Origin: Flavobacteriales bacterium
GTDB taxonomy: Bacteria; Bacteroidota; Bacteroidia; Flavobacteriales_D; Parvicellaceae
Direction of reading: 5' to 3'
DNA length: 64,000 bases
NCBI GenBank assembly: GCA_029251405.1
Contig: JAQXDK010000013.1
Location: 27,404-91,403, forward strand
Shown here one piece after another: positions 9,580 to 20,013 of this stretch. Position 1 is the stretch's first letter. Every line of letters starts with the position of its first letter. The notes beneath the pieces are model-generated. The model did not search any database, was not told the DNA's origin, and was given only the letters and a program-made list of their open reading frames with translations. A program made the position numbers and the translations under genes.

Positions 9580-10092
9580 ATGTCCTACCTAGTAAAACTT
9601 CAAAACTTTTTCATGAAAAACGATCCAGATCGTCTTTACCTAGCCAAAAGAATTGCTAGATCTTTTAGAAATGATGAAGACACTGTTTTAAATAGGCTAG
9701 AAGAAATTTACGCTAAGGGTGGACCAAAAAAACTAAAAGTTAAAGAAATTACTGCCCCAACTAAAAATGACAGTTCAAATTCATCTAAAAAACATGAAAA
9801 TGTTTCAAATGACGAACTAAAAAACAATCTTGATGACATACAACCTCAAAAAAGTAAAAAGAAATTATTTATTGTATTAGGTATTGTCTTGTCATTAGCT
9901 GGTGGCGGAATTGGTTTTTTCATGTCAATGGATAGCACTCCCAATCAAGAAACTGTTAAAACACACACTTCCGATTCAACTCATGTAGAAAAATCTATAG
10001 AAGAAATAGAAGCAGAAATTGATCAAGCTGCAAAAGATTCTGTTGCCAAAGATTTAATAGAAGCTGGTGAAGTATTAGAAATTCTACATTAA
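9580..10092 (+). CDS. Hypothetical one-TM protein with N-terminal helical domain
   Basis: 170 aa from the ATG at 9580; a TTG two codons upstream is less likely. I do not recognise a named family. Residues 1-50 are a charged helical segment (NDPDRLYLAKRIARSF, then VLNRLEEIYAKGG). Residues about 52-85 are polar and Asn/Ser/Lys-rich. One membrane helix follows at about 92-113 (LFIVLGIVLSLAGGGIGFF), and then an acidic, Glu/Asp/Ala-rich tail. The basic residues just before the helix suggest that the N-terminal domain is cytosolic and the tail periplasmic. It is convergent with the operon ending at 10097, with four bases between stops. Confidence 0.65.
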   Translation: MSYLVKLQNFFMKNDPDRLYLAKRIARSFRNDEDTVLNRLEEIYAKGGPKKLKVKEITAPTKNDSSNSSKKHENVSNDELKNNLDDIQPQKSKKKLFIVLGIVLSLAGGGIGFFMSMDSTPNQETVKTHTSDSTHVEKSIEEIEAEIDQAAKDSVAKDLIEAGEVLEILH

Positions 10093-10096
10093 CTCA

Positions 10097-10537
10097 CTAG
10101 GGGTTGATTTTGTGAGGATCTTCATTAATTAGATCTATTTGATCTTTTACATATTCGATTTTTAAAGAAATAGCATAAAGCAGTTTATCTTTTTTTTGTA
10201 ACCACACTTGTGAATCTTTCCAAGAATCCGCACTTCTTGCAAAATGAAAAAGTAAATCGAATCCATTTTTTTTCAACCAAATTAATGCGGCATCTTTTCC
10301 TTCAATTCCTTCGATAGTTGCTAAAAGATGTGCGTATTTATTGTCTATTAACCATTTCCTAGATTTTCTTTCATTTAGTAAAGCGTAACAAAAAAAACCA
10401 AGTTCCTTGTGGGCACTTCTCATTAAAAAATCTCTAATTTCTAAATTACCACCAATTGCTTCTCGCCAAGCAATTAGTATTTTATCAGGATAATTTAATG
10501 GATTTAAAATTATATTATTTGGCTTTTTGTTACTCAT
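10097..10537 (-). CDS. Unrecognised helical-repeat protein coupled to mutB
   Basis: 146 aa, no signal or membrane segment. I do not recognise the family. From residue about 35 four related units of 25-27 residues can be aligned by a pattern of aromatic/Trp-Leu, then a Leu-Leu or Phe-Phe pair, then Ala: [70 protein letters not shown]. This looks like a small alpha-helical repeat fold, suited to binding another protein. Its ATG lies inside the last codons of mutB (8-base overlap), so it is translated after mutB and could assist or regulate the mutase. No catalytic motif was seen. It is not similar to the G-protein chaperone MeaB. Confidence 0.7.
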   Translation of the reverse strand: MSNKKPNNIILNPLNYPDKILIAWREAIGGNLEIRDFLMRSAHKELGFFCYALLNERKSRKWLIDNKYAHLLATIEGIEGKDAALIWLKKNGFDLLFHFARSADSWKDSQVWLQKKDKLLYAISLKIEYVKDQIDLINEDPHKINP

Positions 10538-12596
10538 TAATTTTTAAGCCTTGAATCATGATTTGGATAATCTCCTGAGCTGCTTTAGAAATTATAGTAC
10601 CAGGACCAAATACAGCTGCTACACCCATATTAAATAAAGTTTCATAATCCTTTTTTGGGACAACCCCTCCAACAATAACCATGACGTCATCTCTTTTTAA
10701 ATTCTTTAATTCATTAAAAAGTTCTGGTATTAAACTTAAGTGTCCTGCAGCTAAAGAAGAAACTCCAATAATATGAACATCATTTTCTACAGCACTTTTA
10801 GCAACTTCTTTTGGAGTTTGAAATAAAGGTCCAATATCCACATCAAAACCTATATCTGCAAAAGATGTGGCAACTACTTTTGCACCTCTATCGTGACCGT
10901 CCTGACCCATCTTTGAAACCATAATACGTGGTCTTCTTCCAACAATAGACTCAAATTCTTCAGCTAATCCAATTGCCTTTATATATTCTTTATCATCCAT
11001 AATTTCAGTTGAATATACACCAGAAATTGTCTTTATACTAGCTTTATATCTACCAAATTCTTTTTCTAATGCATTGGATATTTCGCCTAAAGTTGCTCTT
11101 TCTCTCGCTGCCTGAACAGCCAACTCTAATAAATTTCCAGTATCATTTTTAGCAGCCTTGGTTAAATTTAATAACGATTCATTTACATTTTCAGAATTAC
11201 GATTAAGCTTTATTTTTTTTAGTCTATTGATTTGATTTAGTTTGACTTTTTCATTATCGATTACTAAAGTGTCAATATCTCTATCTTCAGAAGATAAATA
11301 AGCGTTAAGGCCGATAATTTTTTCTTTGCCGCTATCAATATTAGCTTGTCTTTTTGCTGCAGCCTGTTCAATTTTCATTTTTGGAATACCTAATTCTATT
11401 GCTTTTATCATCCCACCTTGATTTTCAACTTCTTCTATAAGATTCCAAGATTTTTGAACTAAATTATTGGTTAATTTTTCTAAATAGAGTGATCCTCCTA
11501 GTGGATCTATAGAATTACAAATATTGGTTTCATTTTGAATAAATAATTGTGTGTTTCTTGCAATTTTTGCAGCATTTTCGCTTGGTAAAGCAATAGCTTC
11601 GTCTAATGAATTGGTATGAAGCGATTGAGTTCCCCCTAAAACAGCAGCCATAGCTTCTATGTAAGTTCTCGAAACATTGTTGTAAGGATCTTTCTCAGAT
11701 AGACTCCATCCAGAAGTCTGACAATGTGCTCTTAACATCATAGATTTAGGGTTCTGAGGATTAAATTTCTTTACAATTTTTGCCCATAGGATTCTACCTG
11801 CTCTCATTTTTGCAATTTCTTCAATATGGTTCATTCCAATTCCCCAAAAAAATGATAATCTTGGTGCAAAATCATCAATTTTCATGCCCACTTCTATACC
11901 TTTTTTTATGTATTCTAAACCATTAGCTAACGTATAAGCTAGTTCAATTTCTGCATTAGCTCCAGCTTCATGCATATGATATCCAGATATACTTATTGGA
12001 TTAAATTTGGGCATTTTTAGTGAAGTATATTTGAAAATATCTCCTATAATTCTCATACTTTCCTTTGGAGGATATATATAAGTATTTCTAACCATAAACT
12101 CTTTAAGAATGTCATTTTGAATGGTTCCTGAAAGTTGATTTATAGAAACACCTTGCTCTTGAGCAGCAACAATATAAAATGCCATTATAGGTAAAACAGC
12201 ACCGTTCATTGTCATTGAAACAGACATTTTATCTAAAGGTATTTTATCAAATAAAATCTTCATGTCCTCTACAGTATCTATTGCTACACCAGCTTTGCCT
12301 ACATCTGCAGCAACTCTAGGGTGGTCGGAGTCATATCCTCTATGGGTAGCTAGATCGAAAGCTACTGACAAACCTTTTTGACCTGCTTTGAGATTACTTC
12401 TGTAAAACTTATTGGACTTTTCTGCAGTAGAAAATCCTGCATATTGTCTTATAGTCCATGGTCTTGTTAAATACATAGTAGAGTAGGGACCTTTTAGAAA
12501 TGGAGGAATGCCAGCGTGAAATTTTTCATGACCATAGTTACTGCCACTATTTGCAACAGTTTCTAATTCTATGTTTTCAAAAGATTTCCTACTCAT
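10530..12596 (-). CDS. mutB: Methylmalonyl-CoA mutase, large (catalytic) subunit
   Basis: 688 aa. It interconverts succinyl-CoA and (R)-methylmalonyl-CoA with adenosylcobalamin, linking propionate metabolism to the TCA cycle. The N-terminal TIM barrel has [12 protein letters not shown] and [16 protein letters not shown]. The C-terminal B12 domain has DGHDRG (Asp566, His568; the DxHxxG motif, His as lower cobalt ligand), then SSLAAGH and GGVVP. All key parts are present. It overlaps mutA by four bases (ATGA) and the next gene by eight. The substrate, methylmalonyl-CoA rather than isobutyryl- or ethylmalonyl-CoA, is inferred from the MutA/MutB pairing. Confidence 0.95.
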   Translation of the reverse strand: MSRKSFENIELETVANSGSNYGHEKFHAGIPPFLKGPYSTMYLTRPWTIRQYAGFSTAEKSNKFYRSNLKAGQKGLSVAFDLATHRGYDSDHPRVAADVGKAGVAIDTVEDMKILFDKIPLDKMSVSMTMNGAVLPIMAFYIVAAQEQGVSINQLSGTIQNDILKEFMVRNTYIYPPKESMRIIGDIFKYTSLKMPKFNPISISGYHMHEAGANAEIELAYTLANGLEYIKKGIEVGMKIDDFAPRLSFFWGIGMNHIEEIAKMRAGRILWAKIVKKFNPQNPKSMMLRAHCQTSGWSLSEKDPYNNVSRTYIEAMAAVLGGTQSLHTNSLDEAIALPSENAAKIARNTQLFIQNETNICNSIDPLGGSLYLEKLTNNLVQKSWNLIEEVENQGGMIKAIELGIPKMKIEQAAAKRQANIDSGKEKIIGLNAYLSSEDRDIDTLVIDNEKVKLNQINRLKKIKLNRNSENVNESLLNLTKAAKNDTGNLLELAVQAARERATLGEISNALEKEFGRYKASIKTISGVYSTEIMDDKEYIKAIGLAEEFESIVGRRPRIMVSKMGQDGHDRGAKVVATSFADIGFDVDIGPLFQTPKEVAKSAVENDVHIIGVSSLAAGHLSLIPELFNELKNLKRDDVMVIVGGVVPKKDYETLFNMGVAAVFGPGTIISKAAQEIIQIMIQGLKINE

Positions 12597-13714
12597 TTAA
12601 TAAAATTAGAAAATTGATTAGTCTTTAATAATTGTAATAACCCATTTTGAGTTTCAATACTTTTAAACAGACTCCAAGATTTATGAGCCATTTTAGATGC
12701 CATTTCTTCTATTACATGTGCCCCTTCAGACATGTGATTGTTTAGATAACTTTCTTCTGTTAATATAAGAGGAATATTAACAATTATTTTCTTCCAATAT
12801 TCATCATTACTTTCTATTAAGTCGTCTGATAATTCAAATGAATTTGCACCACCTAATAATGAGGCCATACCGATACTAGTTATAGACATTAGTCTAAAAT
12901 CAAATTCTTTATTTTGTAATATTTCTGGGCTGATTACGGTCTCTATTTCTATATTAATATTTAGTTGGTGAGCATTTGAAATACGATGTATTAATGTTCT
13001 TATAGCTATAATTTTTGAAACAGATTCTAGATAACTGTTATTAATTGCAATGGAAACAATAAACCGCGGAGGTATTTCTATTTTCTTAGACTTATGGAAT
13101 TCAATAATTTCATTCAAATGAGCAGCTGTAACCGCTATTTCAAGTCCATAATTATTCAAATAAGATTCGTGTGATGTGCAGTCGACATAAATACAATTTA
13201 AATTTGGGTTATTTAATGTTTTTTTAAAGTTTAAGTAAGAATCTAACTGAACTTTTAGTTGGTGGTCATCGTAATTTTCTAACATATCTTCTAAAGGATC
13301 CATTCTAAGAGTTCCGCTAGCAATAGATATTCCCCAATTATTCCAAAGTTGTAAATCATTACCATTCCACTTTGGACTTAATTTAATGTGATTGTTAATT
13401 ATATCACACATCACATTTTTAAATATTGTTTTTTCAAATTTTATTCCACTTAAATAAATACTATTTACCCCATTATTTAAGCGATTTAAAATAGCTTTAT
13501 TTAAGTTCTTTTGTGATGAGAACTTCCATCTTATTTCCTTAAGAATTTCATTTCTAGATATATTTAATGAATTTACGTTTTTAGAAAACGGATTGATATT
13601 TCCGTAGTCTGTTTTAAATATAAAATCTTCCTTAACTTTAGTTTTAAAATCTTTTAAAACTTTTTGTTCCCATTCTTTGGGATTAGTTACAACAAAATCA
13701 GACCAAAAACTCAT
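12593..13714 (-). CDS. mutA: Methylmalonyl-CoA mutase, small subunit (short form)
   Basis: 373 aa. The small subunit is the non-catalytic partner of MutB. The sequence shows the barrel part, including an N-terminal [14 protein letters not shown] segment, [11 protein letters not shown], and a C-terminal [26 protein letters not shown] stretch corresponding to the barrel end, then the [22 protein letters not shown] region. The degenerate B12-binding domain found at the end of the larger classical small subunits (about 600 aa) is absent, so this is a barrel-only version. The gene ends in the ATGA overlap with mutB. It starts 18 bases after miaA, so miaA, mutA, mutB and the repeat-protein gene form one operon. 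Assignment rests on the linkage to mutB and the recognisable barrel motifs. Confidence 0.88.
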   Translation of the reverse strand: MSFWSDFVVTNPKEWEQKVLKDFKTKVKEDFIFKTDYGNINPFSKNVNSLNISRNEILKEIRWKFSSQKNLNKAILNRLNNGVNSIYLSGIKFEKTIFKNVMCDIINNHIKLSPKWNGNDLQLWNNWGISIASGTLRMDPLEDMLENYDDHQLKVQLDSYLNFKKTLNNPNLNCIYVDCTSHESYLNNYGLEIAVTAAHLNEIIEFHKSKKIEIPPRFIVSIAINNSYLESVSKIIAIRTLIHRISNAHQLNINIEIETVISPEILQNKEFDFRLMSITSIGMASLLGGANSFELSDDLIESNDEYWKKIIVNIPLILTEESYLNNHMSEGAHVIEEMASKMAHKSWSLFKSIETQNGLLQLLKTNQFSNFIK

Positions 13715-13732
13715 TTATTTTAAATATACATA

Positions 13733-14656
13733 TCAATCATTAATAAATTGATTTATTTTATTTTTAATACTATTCAATACATTTTCTTTCATATTGTTTT
13801 TTACCCAAATATAATCTTGATCTTTTTTAAACCAAGTCATTTGTCTTTTAGCATATTTTTTAGTGTTAATTTTAATTTGATTAATAGCTGTTTCTTTATT
13901 TATTCCACCCTTTAAGTATTCAAAAACTTCTTTATAACCAACGGTGTTTAAGGAATTTAAATGTTTTTTGGATGACAAATTCTTAACTTCTTCAATTAAG
14001 CCACTTTCTATCATATGATCCACTCTAACGTTAATATTTTCTATCAATTGATTTTGATCTAAATGTAATAGAAATTTTAAAGTTTTAAAGTTTCTTTTTT
14101 TTGGAGCATTGGAAAGAAAAGAAGAATAAGGTTTTCCAGAAATTAAAGAGACTTCTAAAGCTCTAATAATTCTTTGAGGATTTAAAATGTCAATTTTATT
14201 ATAATGAGATGGGTCTAGTTTGTAGAGTTGTTCTTGAATATGTTTAATTCCATATTCTTTAAAATCTAAATTCAATTTTGATCTAACTTCTTTATTTTTA
14301 GGTAGATGATCTAAACCTTTACATACTGCATCAATATACATTCCTGAACCCCCAACTAAAAAAGCTATTTTATTTACCTTAAAATACTCTTTAAGTTCAG
14401 CAATTAATTCTTTTTCATAATCTCCTGCAGAATAAGGTTCAGTAATAGATTTATTATTGATGAAAAAATGATTTACTTCATTAAGTTCAATTAAAGAAGG
14501 TTTTGCAGTACCAATATTTAATTCTTTATAGAACTGTCTACTATCACATGAGAAAATACTCGATTTGTACTCCTTTGCAAGTTGTATTGATAAATTAGTT
14601 TTTCCAACTGCAGTTGGTCCAGCAATAATGATTAATAATGATTTATTTTTATCCAT
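13733..14656 (-). CDS. miaA: tRNA dimethylallyltransferase MiaA
   Basis: 307 aa. MiaA adds a dimethylallyl group to N6 of A37 next to the anticodon of UNN-reading tRNAs. The P-loop GPTAVGKT is at residues 13-20, followed by SCDSRQFYKELNIGTAKPS, GGSGMYIDAVCKGLDHLP and LNPQRIIRALEV; the C-terminal KRQMTWFKKD run is also typical. It is the first gene of the miaA-mutA-mutB operon, which is an odd pairing of tRNA modification with carbon metabolism. MiaE, which hydroxylates the product of MiaA and MiaB, is also in this window (55440-56012). Confidence 0.96.
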   Translation of the reverse strand: MDKNKSLLIIIAGPTAVGKTNLSIQLAKEYKSSIFSCDSRQFYKELNIGTAKPSLIELNEVNHFFINNKSITEPYSAGDYEKELIAELKEYFKVNKIAFLVGGSGMYIDAVCKGLDHLPKNKEVRSKLNLDFKEYGIKHIQEQLYKLDPSHYNKIDILNPQRIIRALEVSLISGKPYSSFLSNAPKKRNFKTLKFLLHLDQNQLIENINVRVDHMIESGLIEEVKNLSSKKHLNSLNTVGYKEVFEYLKGGINKETAINQIKINTKKYAKRQMTWFKKDQDYIWVKNNMKENVLNSIKNKINQFIND

Positions 14657-14724
14657 TATTATTAATTAACAAAATAAATTAAATATTTAATCAAAGTAAT
14701 CATTAACTTTTGAATAGGTATGAT

Positions 14725-14732
14725 TAAATTTG
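14725..14732 (+). promoter_or_regulatory. Possible -7 element of guaA, very close to the start
   Basis: Reads TAAATTTG, an exact TAnnTTTG match, but it ends only three bases before the guaA ATG (14736). If real, the transcript would be leaderless or start at the next downstream base. It may be chance in AT-rich DNA. Confidence 0.25.
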
Positions 14733-14735
14733 TGT

Positions 14736-16262
14736 ATGAGTAAAAACTTATTAATACTTGATTTTGGTTCTCAATATACACAATTGATTGCAAGAAGAGT
14801 TAGAGAATTAAATGTATATTGTGAAATTCACCCTTACAACAAAATTCCAAGTAATTTTAAATTTAATTCTGTAATTCTTTCTGGAAGCCCCTGCTCGGTT
14901 AATCAAGTTGATGCACCATGTCCAGATTTAAATTCTTTAAATCCTTCCGTTCCGATACTTGGAATATGTTATGGCGCCCAATACTTAGTTAAAAATGAAG
15001 GTGGTTTAGTAGAAGCATCTAAAACCAGAGAATACGGTAGAGCCAATTTATCTTTTATTGATAATAATGATTTGTTATTTCAAGACGTAAAGTCCAATTC
15101 TCAAGTATGGATGTCTCATGGAGATACTATTAAGAATTTAGCTTCAAATATGCAGAATATCGCAAGTACTATCGATGTTGAAAATGCTGCTTTTAAAATT
15201 ATAGATAAAACCATTTACGGTATTCAGTTTCATCCTGAAGTTTTTCACTCAGAAGATGGTTTGAAAATAATTAAAAATTTTGTAATTGGTATTTCAAATT
15301 GTACTCCAAATTGGACACCCGATTCCTTTGTAGACACTACTATTAAAAATATAAAAAGTACTGTAGAAAATCAGAAAGTAGTTTTAGGACTATCTGGTGG
15401 TGTGGATTCAAGTGTTGCTGCAATTCTTTTACATCGATCTATAGGAGAAAATCTACATTGTATTTTTGTAGATAATGGTCTTTTAAGAAAAGATGAATTT
15501 GACGAAGTTTTGAAGCAGTATGAATCTCTTGGTTTAAATATTAAAGGAGTTAATGCAAAGCATGATTTTTACAAAGCTTTAAAAGGACTAACAGATCCTG
15601 AAGAAAAAAGAAAAGCAATTGGAAAAACATTTATTGAAGTATTTGATAAAGAAGCAAATGCAATTAAGGATGTAAATTGGCTAGCTCAAGGGACAATTTA
15701 TCCAGACATTATTGAATCTGTTTCTGTAAATGGACCCTCGGTAACAATTAAATCTCACCACAACGTTGGCGGATTACCTGATTACATGAAGCTTAAAATA
15801 ATTGAACCTCTTAAATCTCTATTTAAAGATGAAGTTAGAAGAGTTGGGCAATCTTTGGATTTACCTGCCAATATTTTAAACAGACATCCTTTTCCAGGTC
15901 CTGGACTAGGAATTAGAATTTTAGGAGAAGTAACAGCTGAAAAGGTTCATATACTTCAACAAGTAGATCATATATTTATAAATGGTCTCAAAGAATTTAA
16001 TCTTTATGAAAATGTTTGGCAAGCCGGAGCCATATTTTTACCAATTCAGTCTGTTGGGGTTATGGGCGATGAACGCACCTATGAAAATGCAGTTGCCTTA
16101 AGAGCAGTTTCTTCAACGGATGGAATGACAGCAGACTGGTGCCATTTACCCTATGATTTTTTATCAAAAGTTTCGAATAGAATAATTAATAATGTAAAGG
16201 GTATTAATAGAGTTACTTATGATATAAGTTCAAAACCTCCTGCAACTATAGAATGGGAATAA
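14736..16262 (+). CDS. guaA: GMP synthase (glutamine-hydrolysing)
   Basis: 508 aa from the ATG at 14736 (MSKNLLIL); a TTG two codons upstream is in frame but unnecessary. The enzyme converts XMP to GMP. Class I glutamine amidotransferase domain: catalytic Cys in GICYGAQ, and QFHPEV (His). ATP-pyrophosphatase domain: SGGVDSS. The C-terminal dimerisation/XMP-binding domain has [15 protein letters not shown] and [17 protein letters not shown]. Length is normal (about 510-525). The last codons overlap the start of the LysM gene by 10 bases, so the two are translationally coupled. The guaA/LysM order is common in Flavobacteria. Confidence 0.97.
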   Translation: MSKNLLILDFGSQYTQLIARRVRELNVYCEIHPYNKIPSNFKFNSVILSGSPCSVNQVDAPCPDLNSLNPSVPILGICYGAQYLVKNEGGLVEASKTREYGRANLSFIDNNDLLFQDVKSNSQVWMSHGDTIKNLASNMQNIASTIDVENAAFKIIDKTIYGIQFHPEVFHSEDGLKIIKNFVIGISNCTPNWTPDSFVDTTIKNIKSTVENQKVVLGLSGGVDSSVAAILLHRSIGENLHCIFVDNGLLRKDEFDEVLKQYESLGLNIKGVNAKHDFYKALKGLTDPEEKRKAIGKTFIEVFDKEANAIKDVNWLAQGTIYPDIIESVSVNGPSVTIKSHHNVGGLPDYMKLKIIEPLKSLFKDEVRRVGQSLDLPANILNRHPFPGPGLGIRILGEVTAEKVHILQQVDHIFINGLKEFNLYENVWQAGAIFLPIQSVGVMGDERTYENAVALRAVSSTDGMTADWCHLPYDFLSKVSNRIINNVKGINRVTYDISSKPPATIEWE

Positions 16263-18079
16263 TTAAATATACTAATATAATATTGATGTCACTTTGCCTA
16301 TTTTTAGGTGAATCTTCTATTTACTCTCAAGATTCTTCAGCCATTAATTTTAAAGCTCACGAGGTTACAAAAGGTGAAACCAGTTATGGAATTGCAAAAA
16401 AATACCAAATAAACTTGAATGATTTTTTTAACGCTAATCCTCAGGCGGCTAACGGTTTAAGTAAAGGAGAAATTGTGAAAATTCCAATTCCCATTTTCTT
16501 CAATAATGATTCTATTGTTAAAAAGCATGTAGTAAAACAAGGTGAAACTTTGTGGACTATAGCTAAAATTTATGGTGTCCAATTTTCATCAATCAAATCA
16601 TTTAATCTCCTAAACACCAATGAATTATTTAAAGATCAGGTTCTTTTAATACCTAATATAATAGCAGACACGATTAATGAAATAAAACCCTTAGTTAAGC
16701 ATGTAGATCATCCTTTACTTAAAGTTTGTGATACACTTGTTTTACATAAAGTAAAGAAAAAAGAAACTCTGTATTCTATATCCAAAAATTACGGTATTCC
16801 TTTAGATAAAATAATTAAAAATAATATCTTCCTAGAAAACGAAGGATTAAAAAAAGGACAAGAACTAAAAATTATTTATAGAATAAAAGATTGCATTGAA
16901 GACTCTATCCAAACCATCCCTAAAAAATTATTCAGGGATTCTAATTCAGTAAAAGACAATGTCCTGAATATTTCTCTATTGGCCCCTTTCTTTTTCAAAG
17001 AATCGGATTCTATTGTTAAAAACTGTCCTGAAGATTCAAAATGTGAACTCAATAAATTAGCTGTAAAATCATTTTCCTTATATAACGGTATAAAAATAGC
17101 ACTAAACGAATTAAAAAAAGAGGGATATAACTTAGAATTAACTATTTACGATACACGTTTTGACACGAGTATTGTTAAAGATATTCTTGAGGATTCTACA
17201 TTTAAAAATACAGACCTTATAATAGGTCCTATTTATTCTAAAAATGTAAAGCTACTTAGAAAATATTCAAAAGGCTTTCACATTCCACTAATACCGCTTT
17301 TTAATATTCCAAGTCAAGCTCTTTTTAACTACCCAGATATCTACAAACACAAAGCGTCAAGATCTACTCAATCTAAGGAAATGGCTAATTATTTGAAAGT
17401 TCATAATACGGACGATAATATATTATTAATTGCAGATATTGACGATAGAAAAAGTAAAGTATACGAGTCCATTTTTACTGATAGTTATAATGATTCAATA
17501 TTAGTTAATGATTCTTTAGTTGCTCAACCAGACTCAATATTTCCATTGTTTTTAAAAAGAGGAGATGAGTGGGAGGAACTGCATTCAAAACTATCGAAAA
17601 GAAAGAATAATTTAATAGTAGTTTGCTCTAATCAAATTCCATTTTTAACCTACGCATTTAATCAATTAATAGAATTTTCTAATTCACAAAATCATTATAA
17701 ATCTAAATATACCATTTTTGGTTTTGAAGAACTTTATAGAATGAATACCATTGATGTAAAGTATAAAAATAAATTTAATTTACATTTCACATCTGTTGGT
17801 TTAACAAACTACGATTCTAAAGAAGTTGTAAAGTTTATAGATCACTATAAAAGTGTTTTTTCTTCAGAACCAACACAGTTAGCGTTTGATGGATATGACA
17901 TAACACAATCTATTATTCTGAGATTATTTCCTAAAGAAAATATAGATAACTATTTTTTTAAAGGATTAAAAACAGATGTTGATTTTAATAAAATAGATAT
18001 TAATAGTGGATCAGAAAATACCATTATAAAATTCTACAAACTCTCCTACTACAACCTAATAGAACTTTCAGAAAATTGA
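16253..18079 (+). CDS. Exported LysM-domain protein with type 1 periplasmic binding fold
   Basis: 608 aa, signal peptide at residues 1-25. Three LysM modules follow: residues 35-78, 91-134 and 163-208; each begins with the VxKGET or VKxGETL motif. LysM binds peptidoglycan. From about residue 238 to the end, the sequence has a bacterial amino-acid-binding/leucine-binding receptor fold (NISLLAPF, then [30 protein letters not shown], and [13 protein letters not shown]), a shape known in LpoA-type peptidoglycan-synthase activators. By inference it links wall binding to wall synthesis in the periplasm. It is coupled to mltG, which cuts growing glycan strands, through an overlap of four bases. Confidence 0.82.
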   Translation: MGIIKYTNIILMSLCLFLGESSIYSQDSSAINFKAHEVTKGETSYGIAKKYQINLNDFFNANPQAANGLSKGEIVKIPIPIFFNNDSIVKKHVVKQGETLWTIAKIYGVQFSSIKSFNLLNTNELFKDQVLLIPNIIADTINEIKPLVKHVDHPLLKVCDTLVLHKVKKKETLYSISKNYGIPLDKIIKNNIFLENEGLKKGQELKIIYRIKDCIEDSIQTIPKKLFRDSNSVKDNVLNISLLAPFFFKESDSIVKNCPEDSKCELNKLAVKSFSLYNGIKIALNELKKEGYNLELTIYDTRFDTSIVKDILEDSTFKNTDLIIGPIYSKNVKLLRKYSKGFHIPLIPLFNIPSQALFNYPDIYKHKASRSTQSKEMANYLKVHNTDDNILLIADIDDRKSKVYESIFTDSYNDSILVNDSLVAQPDSIFPLFLKRGDEWEELHSKLSKRKNNLIVVCSNQIPFLTYAFNQLIEFSNSQNHYKSKYTIFGFEELYRMNTIDVKYKNKFNLHFTSVGLTNYDSKEVVKFIDHYKSVFSSEPTQLAFDGYDITQSIILRLFPKENIDNYFFKGLKTDVDFNKIDINSGSENTIIKFYKLSYYNLIELSEN

Positions 18080-19119
18080 AAAAAATACTATTATTTTTCT
18101 TATTGGTTGTTAGTATATCCATTTTATATTTCACCAAACCATTAATCTCGTTATACTTTTCAAAAGACAAAAAAGAGATCATATCAGAAGAGGAAAGAAT
18201 TGTTTTAACTCTAAAAAAGGATTTACTTTTTGAAGAATTAGGAACCCTTTTAATTAAAAAAAAATTAATAAATAATTCAAAAAATATTGACGGATTAATT
18301 TCATACAAAGGATTTTCTAAGGAATATTTAAAACGTGGAAAATATACTTTTTATAAAAGTTGGTCCACTAATAAATTAGTTAATCAGTTGTATATTATGA
18401 GAAAGCAAAATATAATTGATTTATATATACCATCTTCAAGAAATCTAGAATTAATTGTTAGAAAAATTAACAGTCAACTGACCATTGATACACTAAAACT
18501 ATTGGATTTATTTAAAGATCCTGATCTAGCTAAGAAATATGGTTTTACAAACAGTAATTTTAGAACTTTTATAATACCCAATACTTATGAGGTATATTCC
18601 TCATTAGATGAAAATGGAATTATTGAATTAATTAGAAAAGAATACAAAAAATTCTGGAATCTAAAAAGAATTAAAAAGGCCAATGACTTAGGCTTATCTC
18701 AATCAGAGGTAACCATACTTGCTTCAATTGTTCAAATGGAACAGCAAATTAAATTTGATGAACATTCTAAAATTGCAGGATTGTACATTAACAGGTTAAA
18801 AAGAGGAATGAAATTGCAAGCAGATCCAACCGTTAAATATGCCTTAAATAAACCCAACTTAAAAAGACTCTATTATTCTCATCTTAAAGAAGACTCACCT
18901 TACAATACTTACATGTATAAAGGATTGCCTCCAGGTCCGATTTGTATACCTGATTCTAGGGTGATTGATGCTGTATTGAATCATTCTAAACACAATTATA
19001 TTTTTATGTGTGCTGAACCCTCTTACTCAGGTTATCATAACTTTTCCTCAACTAATAAAGAACACGAGAAATTCAAAAAACTATATACAGATTGGTTAGC
19101 TAAAGAAGGTATTCGATAA
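18076..19119 (+). CDS. mltG: Endolytic murein transglycosylase MltG
   Basis: 347 aa, one N-terminal membrane helix (residues 3-21). MltG cuts nascent peptidoglycan and sets glycan strand length. The family signature is seen at ASIVQMEQ (Glu conserved at the expected catalytic place), FDEHSKIAGLYINRLKRGMKLQADPTVKYAL and YNTYMYKGLPPGPICIPDS. The start is TTG, read from the last bases of the LysM gene (TTGA overlap); no better ATG exists nearby. It is at the downstream end of the guaA-LysM-mltG set and overlaps menA, on the opposite strand, by 24 bases at the 3' ends. Confidence 0.93.
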   Translation: MKKILLFFLLVVSISILYFTKPLISLYFSKDKKEIISEEERIVLTLKKDLLFEELGTLLIKKKLINNSKNIDGLISYKGFSKEYLKRGKYTFYKSWSTNKLVNQLYIMRKQNIIDLYIPSSRNLELIVRKINSQLTIDTLKLLDLFKDPDLAKKYGFTNSNFRTFIIPNTYEVYSSLDENGIIELIRKEYKKFWNLKRIKKANDLGLSQSEVTILASIVQMEQQIKFDEHSKIAGLYINRLKRGMKLQADPTVKYALNKPNLKRLYYSHLKEDSPYNTYMYKGLPPGPICIPDSRVIDAVLNHSKHNYIFMCAEPSYSGYHNFSSTNKEHEKFKKLYTDWLAKEGIR

Positions 19120-20001
19120 GCTAATTATAAAATAAGTAAGCGTAGATGAAAAACATGTAAGAGCTACAATTTTCAACTGTCCATCTAAGTTTCTTAAATT
19201 ACTTTCATTTTTAACCATTACAAGATGTTTTATCAAAACAAACAAAGGAATGGCACCTAGTATATATATTAATGAAGTATATGCCAAGAGAATTGAAAAT
19301 GAAGAAACTGCTAATAAAATTAGAAAAAAATGATAATTTTTAGCCCTTTTAACCCCAATTTTCACTACTAAAGTTACCTTGTTATTTGATTTATCATTAT
19401 GGTAATCTCTCATATTATTAAGATTTAAAACACTGCAACTTAAAAATCCTGTAAATAGCGAGGCTGGTAGTGTAATCCAATTAAATGAATGAGTGAATAT
19501 GTAATAACTACCTATAACTCCAATTAATCCGAAGAATATGAATACTGAGAAATCCCCATAAGCTTTATAACCGTAAGCAGACTTGCCAACAGTATACTTA
19601 ATTGCTGCTGTAATTGCACCAATTCCAAGACAAAGAAAAATCAAGATATTAAAAAAGTTATCTGGAAAAGCACTAAAAGTGAGGACAGAACCAAAAATAA
19701 AAGATAAAAATCCAAAAATTATTATAGCAAATTTCATTTGATTTTTTGAAATTTTACCAGATTCAACCATTCTTGGTTCACCAATTCTATTTTTATCTGC
19801 ACCTTTAATAGCATCTCCATAATCATTAGCAAAATTGGAAAGGATTTGTAATAAAAGGGTAGTGGTAAGAGTAAGAAAAAGAAGTTTAAAAGAAATGGTG
19901 TTTTGTGCTATTACAGCTAAAGCTGCAGAAATCAATATGCATGAAAAAGCAAGAGGTAATGTTCTTAGTCTAGCTGCTTTTATCCAATATTTGATGTTCA
20001 C
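19096..20001 (-). CDS. menA: 1,4-dihydroxy-2-naphthoate octaprenyltransferase MenA
   Basis: 301 aa, about nine membrane helices. MenA attaches a polyprenyl chain to DHNA in menaquinone synthesis. The UbiA-family motif NFANDYGD (an NDxxD type) is followed by GADKNRIGEPRMVESGKIS, and the second, RDYHNDKSN, by a later Asp-rich site. The start is GTG (start codon 19999-20001); an ATG two bases upstream is out of frame. It begins 12 bases after the small exported-protein gene in a run starting at tktN. Its 3' end overlaps mltG on the other strand by 24 bases. The presence of menA fits respiration with menaquinone as in other Bacteroidota. Confidence 0.93.
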   Translation of the reverse strand: MNIKYWIKAARLRTLPLAFSCILISAALAVIAQNTISFKLLFLTLTTTLLLQILSNFANDYGDAIKGADKNRIGEPRMVESGKISKNQMKFAIIIFGFLSFIFGSVLTFSAFPDNFFNILIFLCLGIGAITAAIKYTVGKSAYGYKAYGDFSVFIFFGLIGVIGSYYIFTHSFNWITLPASLFTGFLSCSVLNLNNMRDYHNDKSNNKVTLVVKIGVKRAKNYHFFLILLAVSSFSILLAYTSLIYILGAIPLFVLIKHLVMVKNESNLRNLDGQLKIVALTCFSSTLTYFIISLSNTFFS

Positions 20002-20013
20002 ATTATAAATGTA

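Noticed and set aside
10094..10115. CTCAC...GTGAG inverted repeat at the convergent ends near 10092/10097
   Set aside because: Only five base pairs with a 12-base loop and no T run; not a credible terminator.
13715..13732. B12 riboswitch before mutA
   Set aside because: Only 18 bases separate miaA and mutA, too short for a cobalamin riboswitch; none was seen upstream of miaA either.
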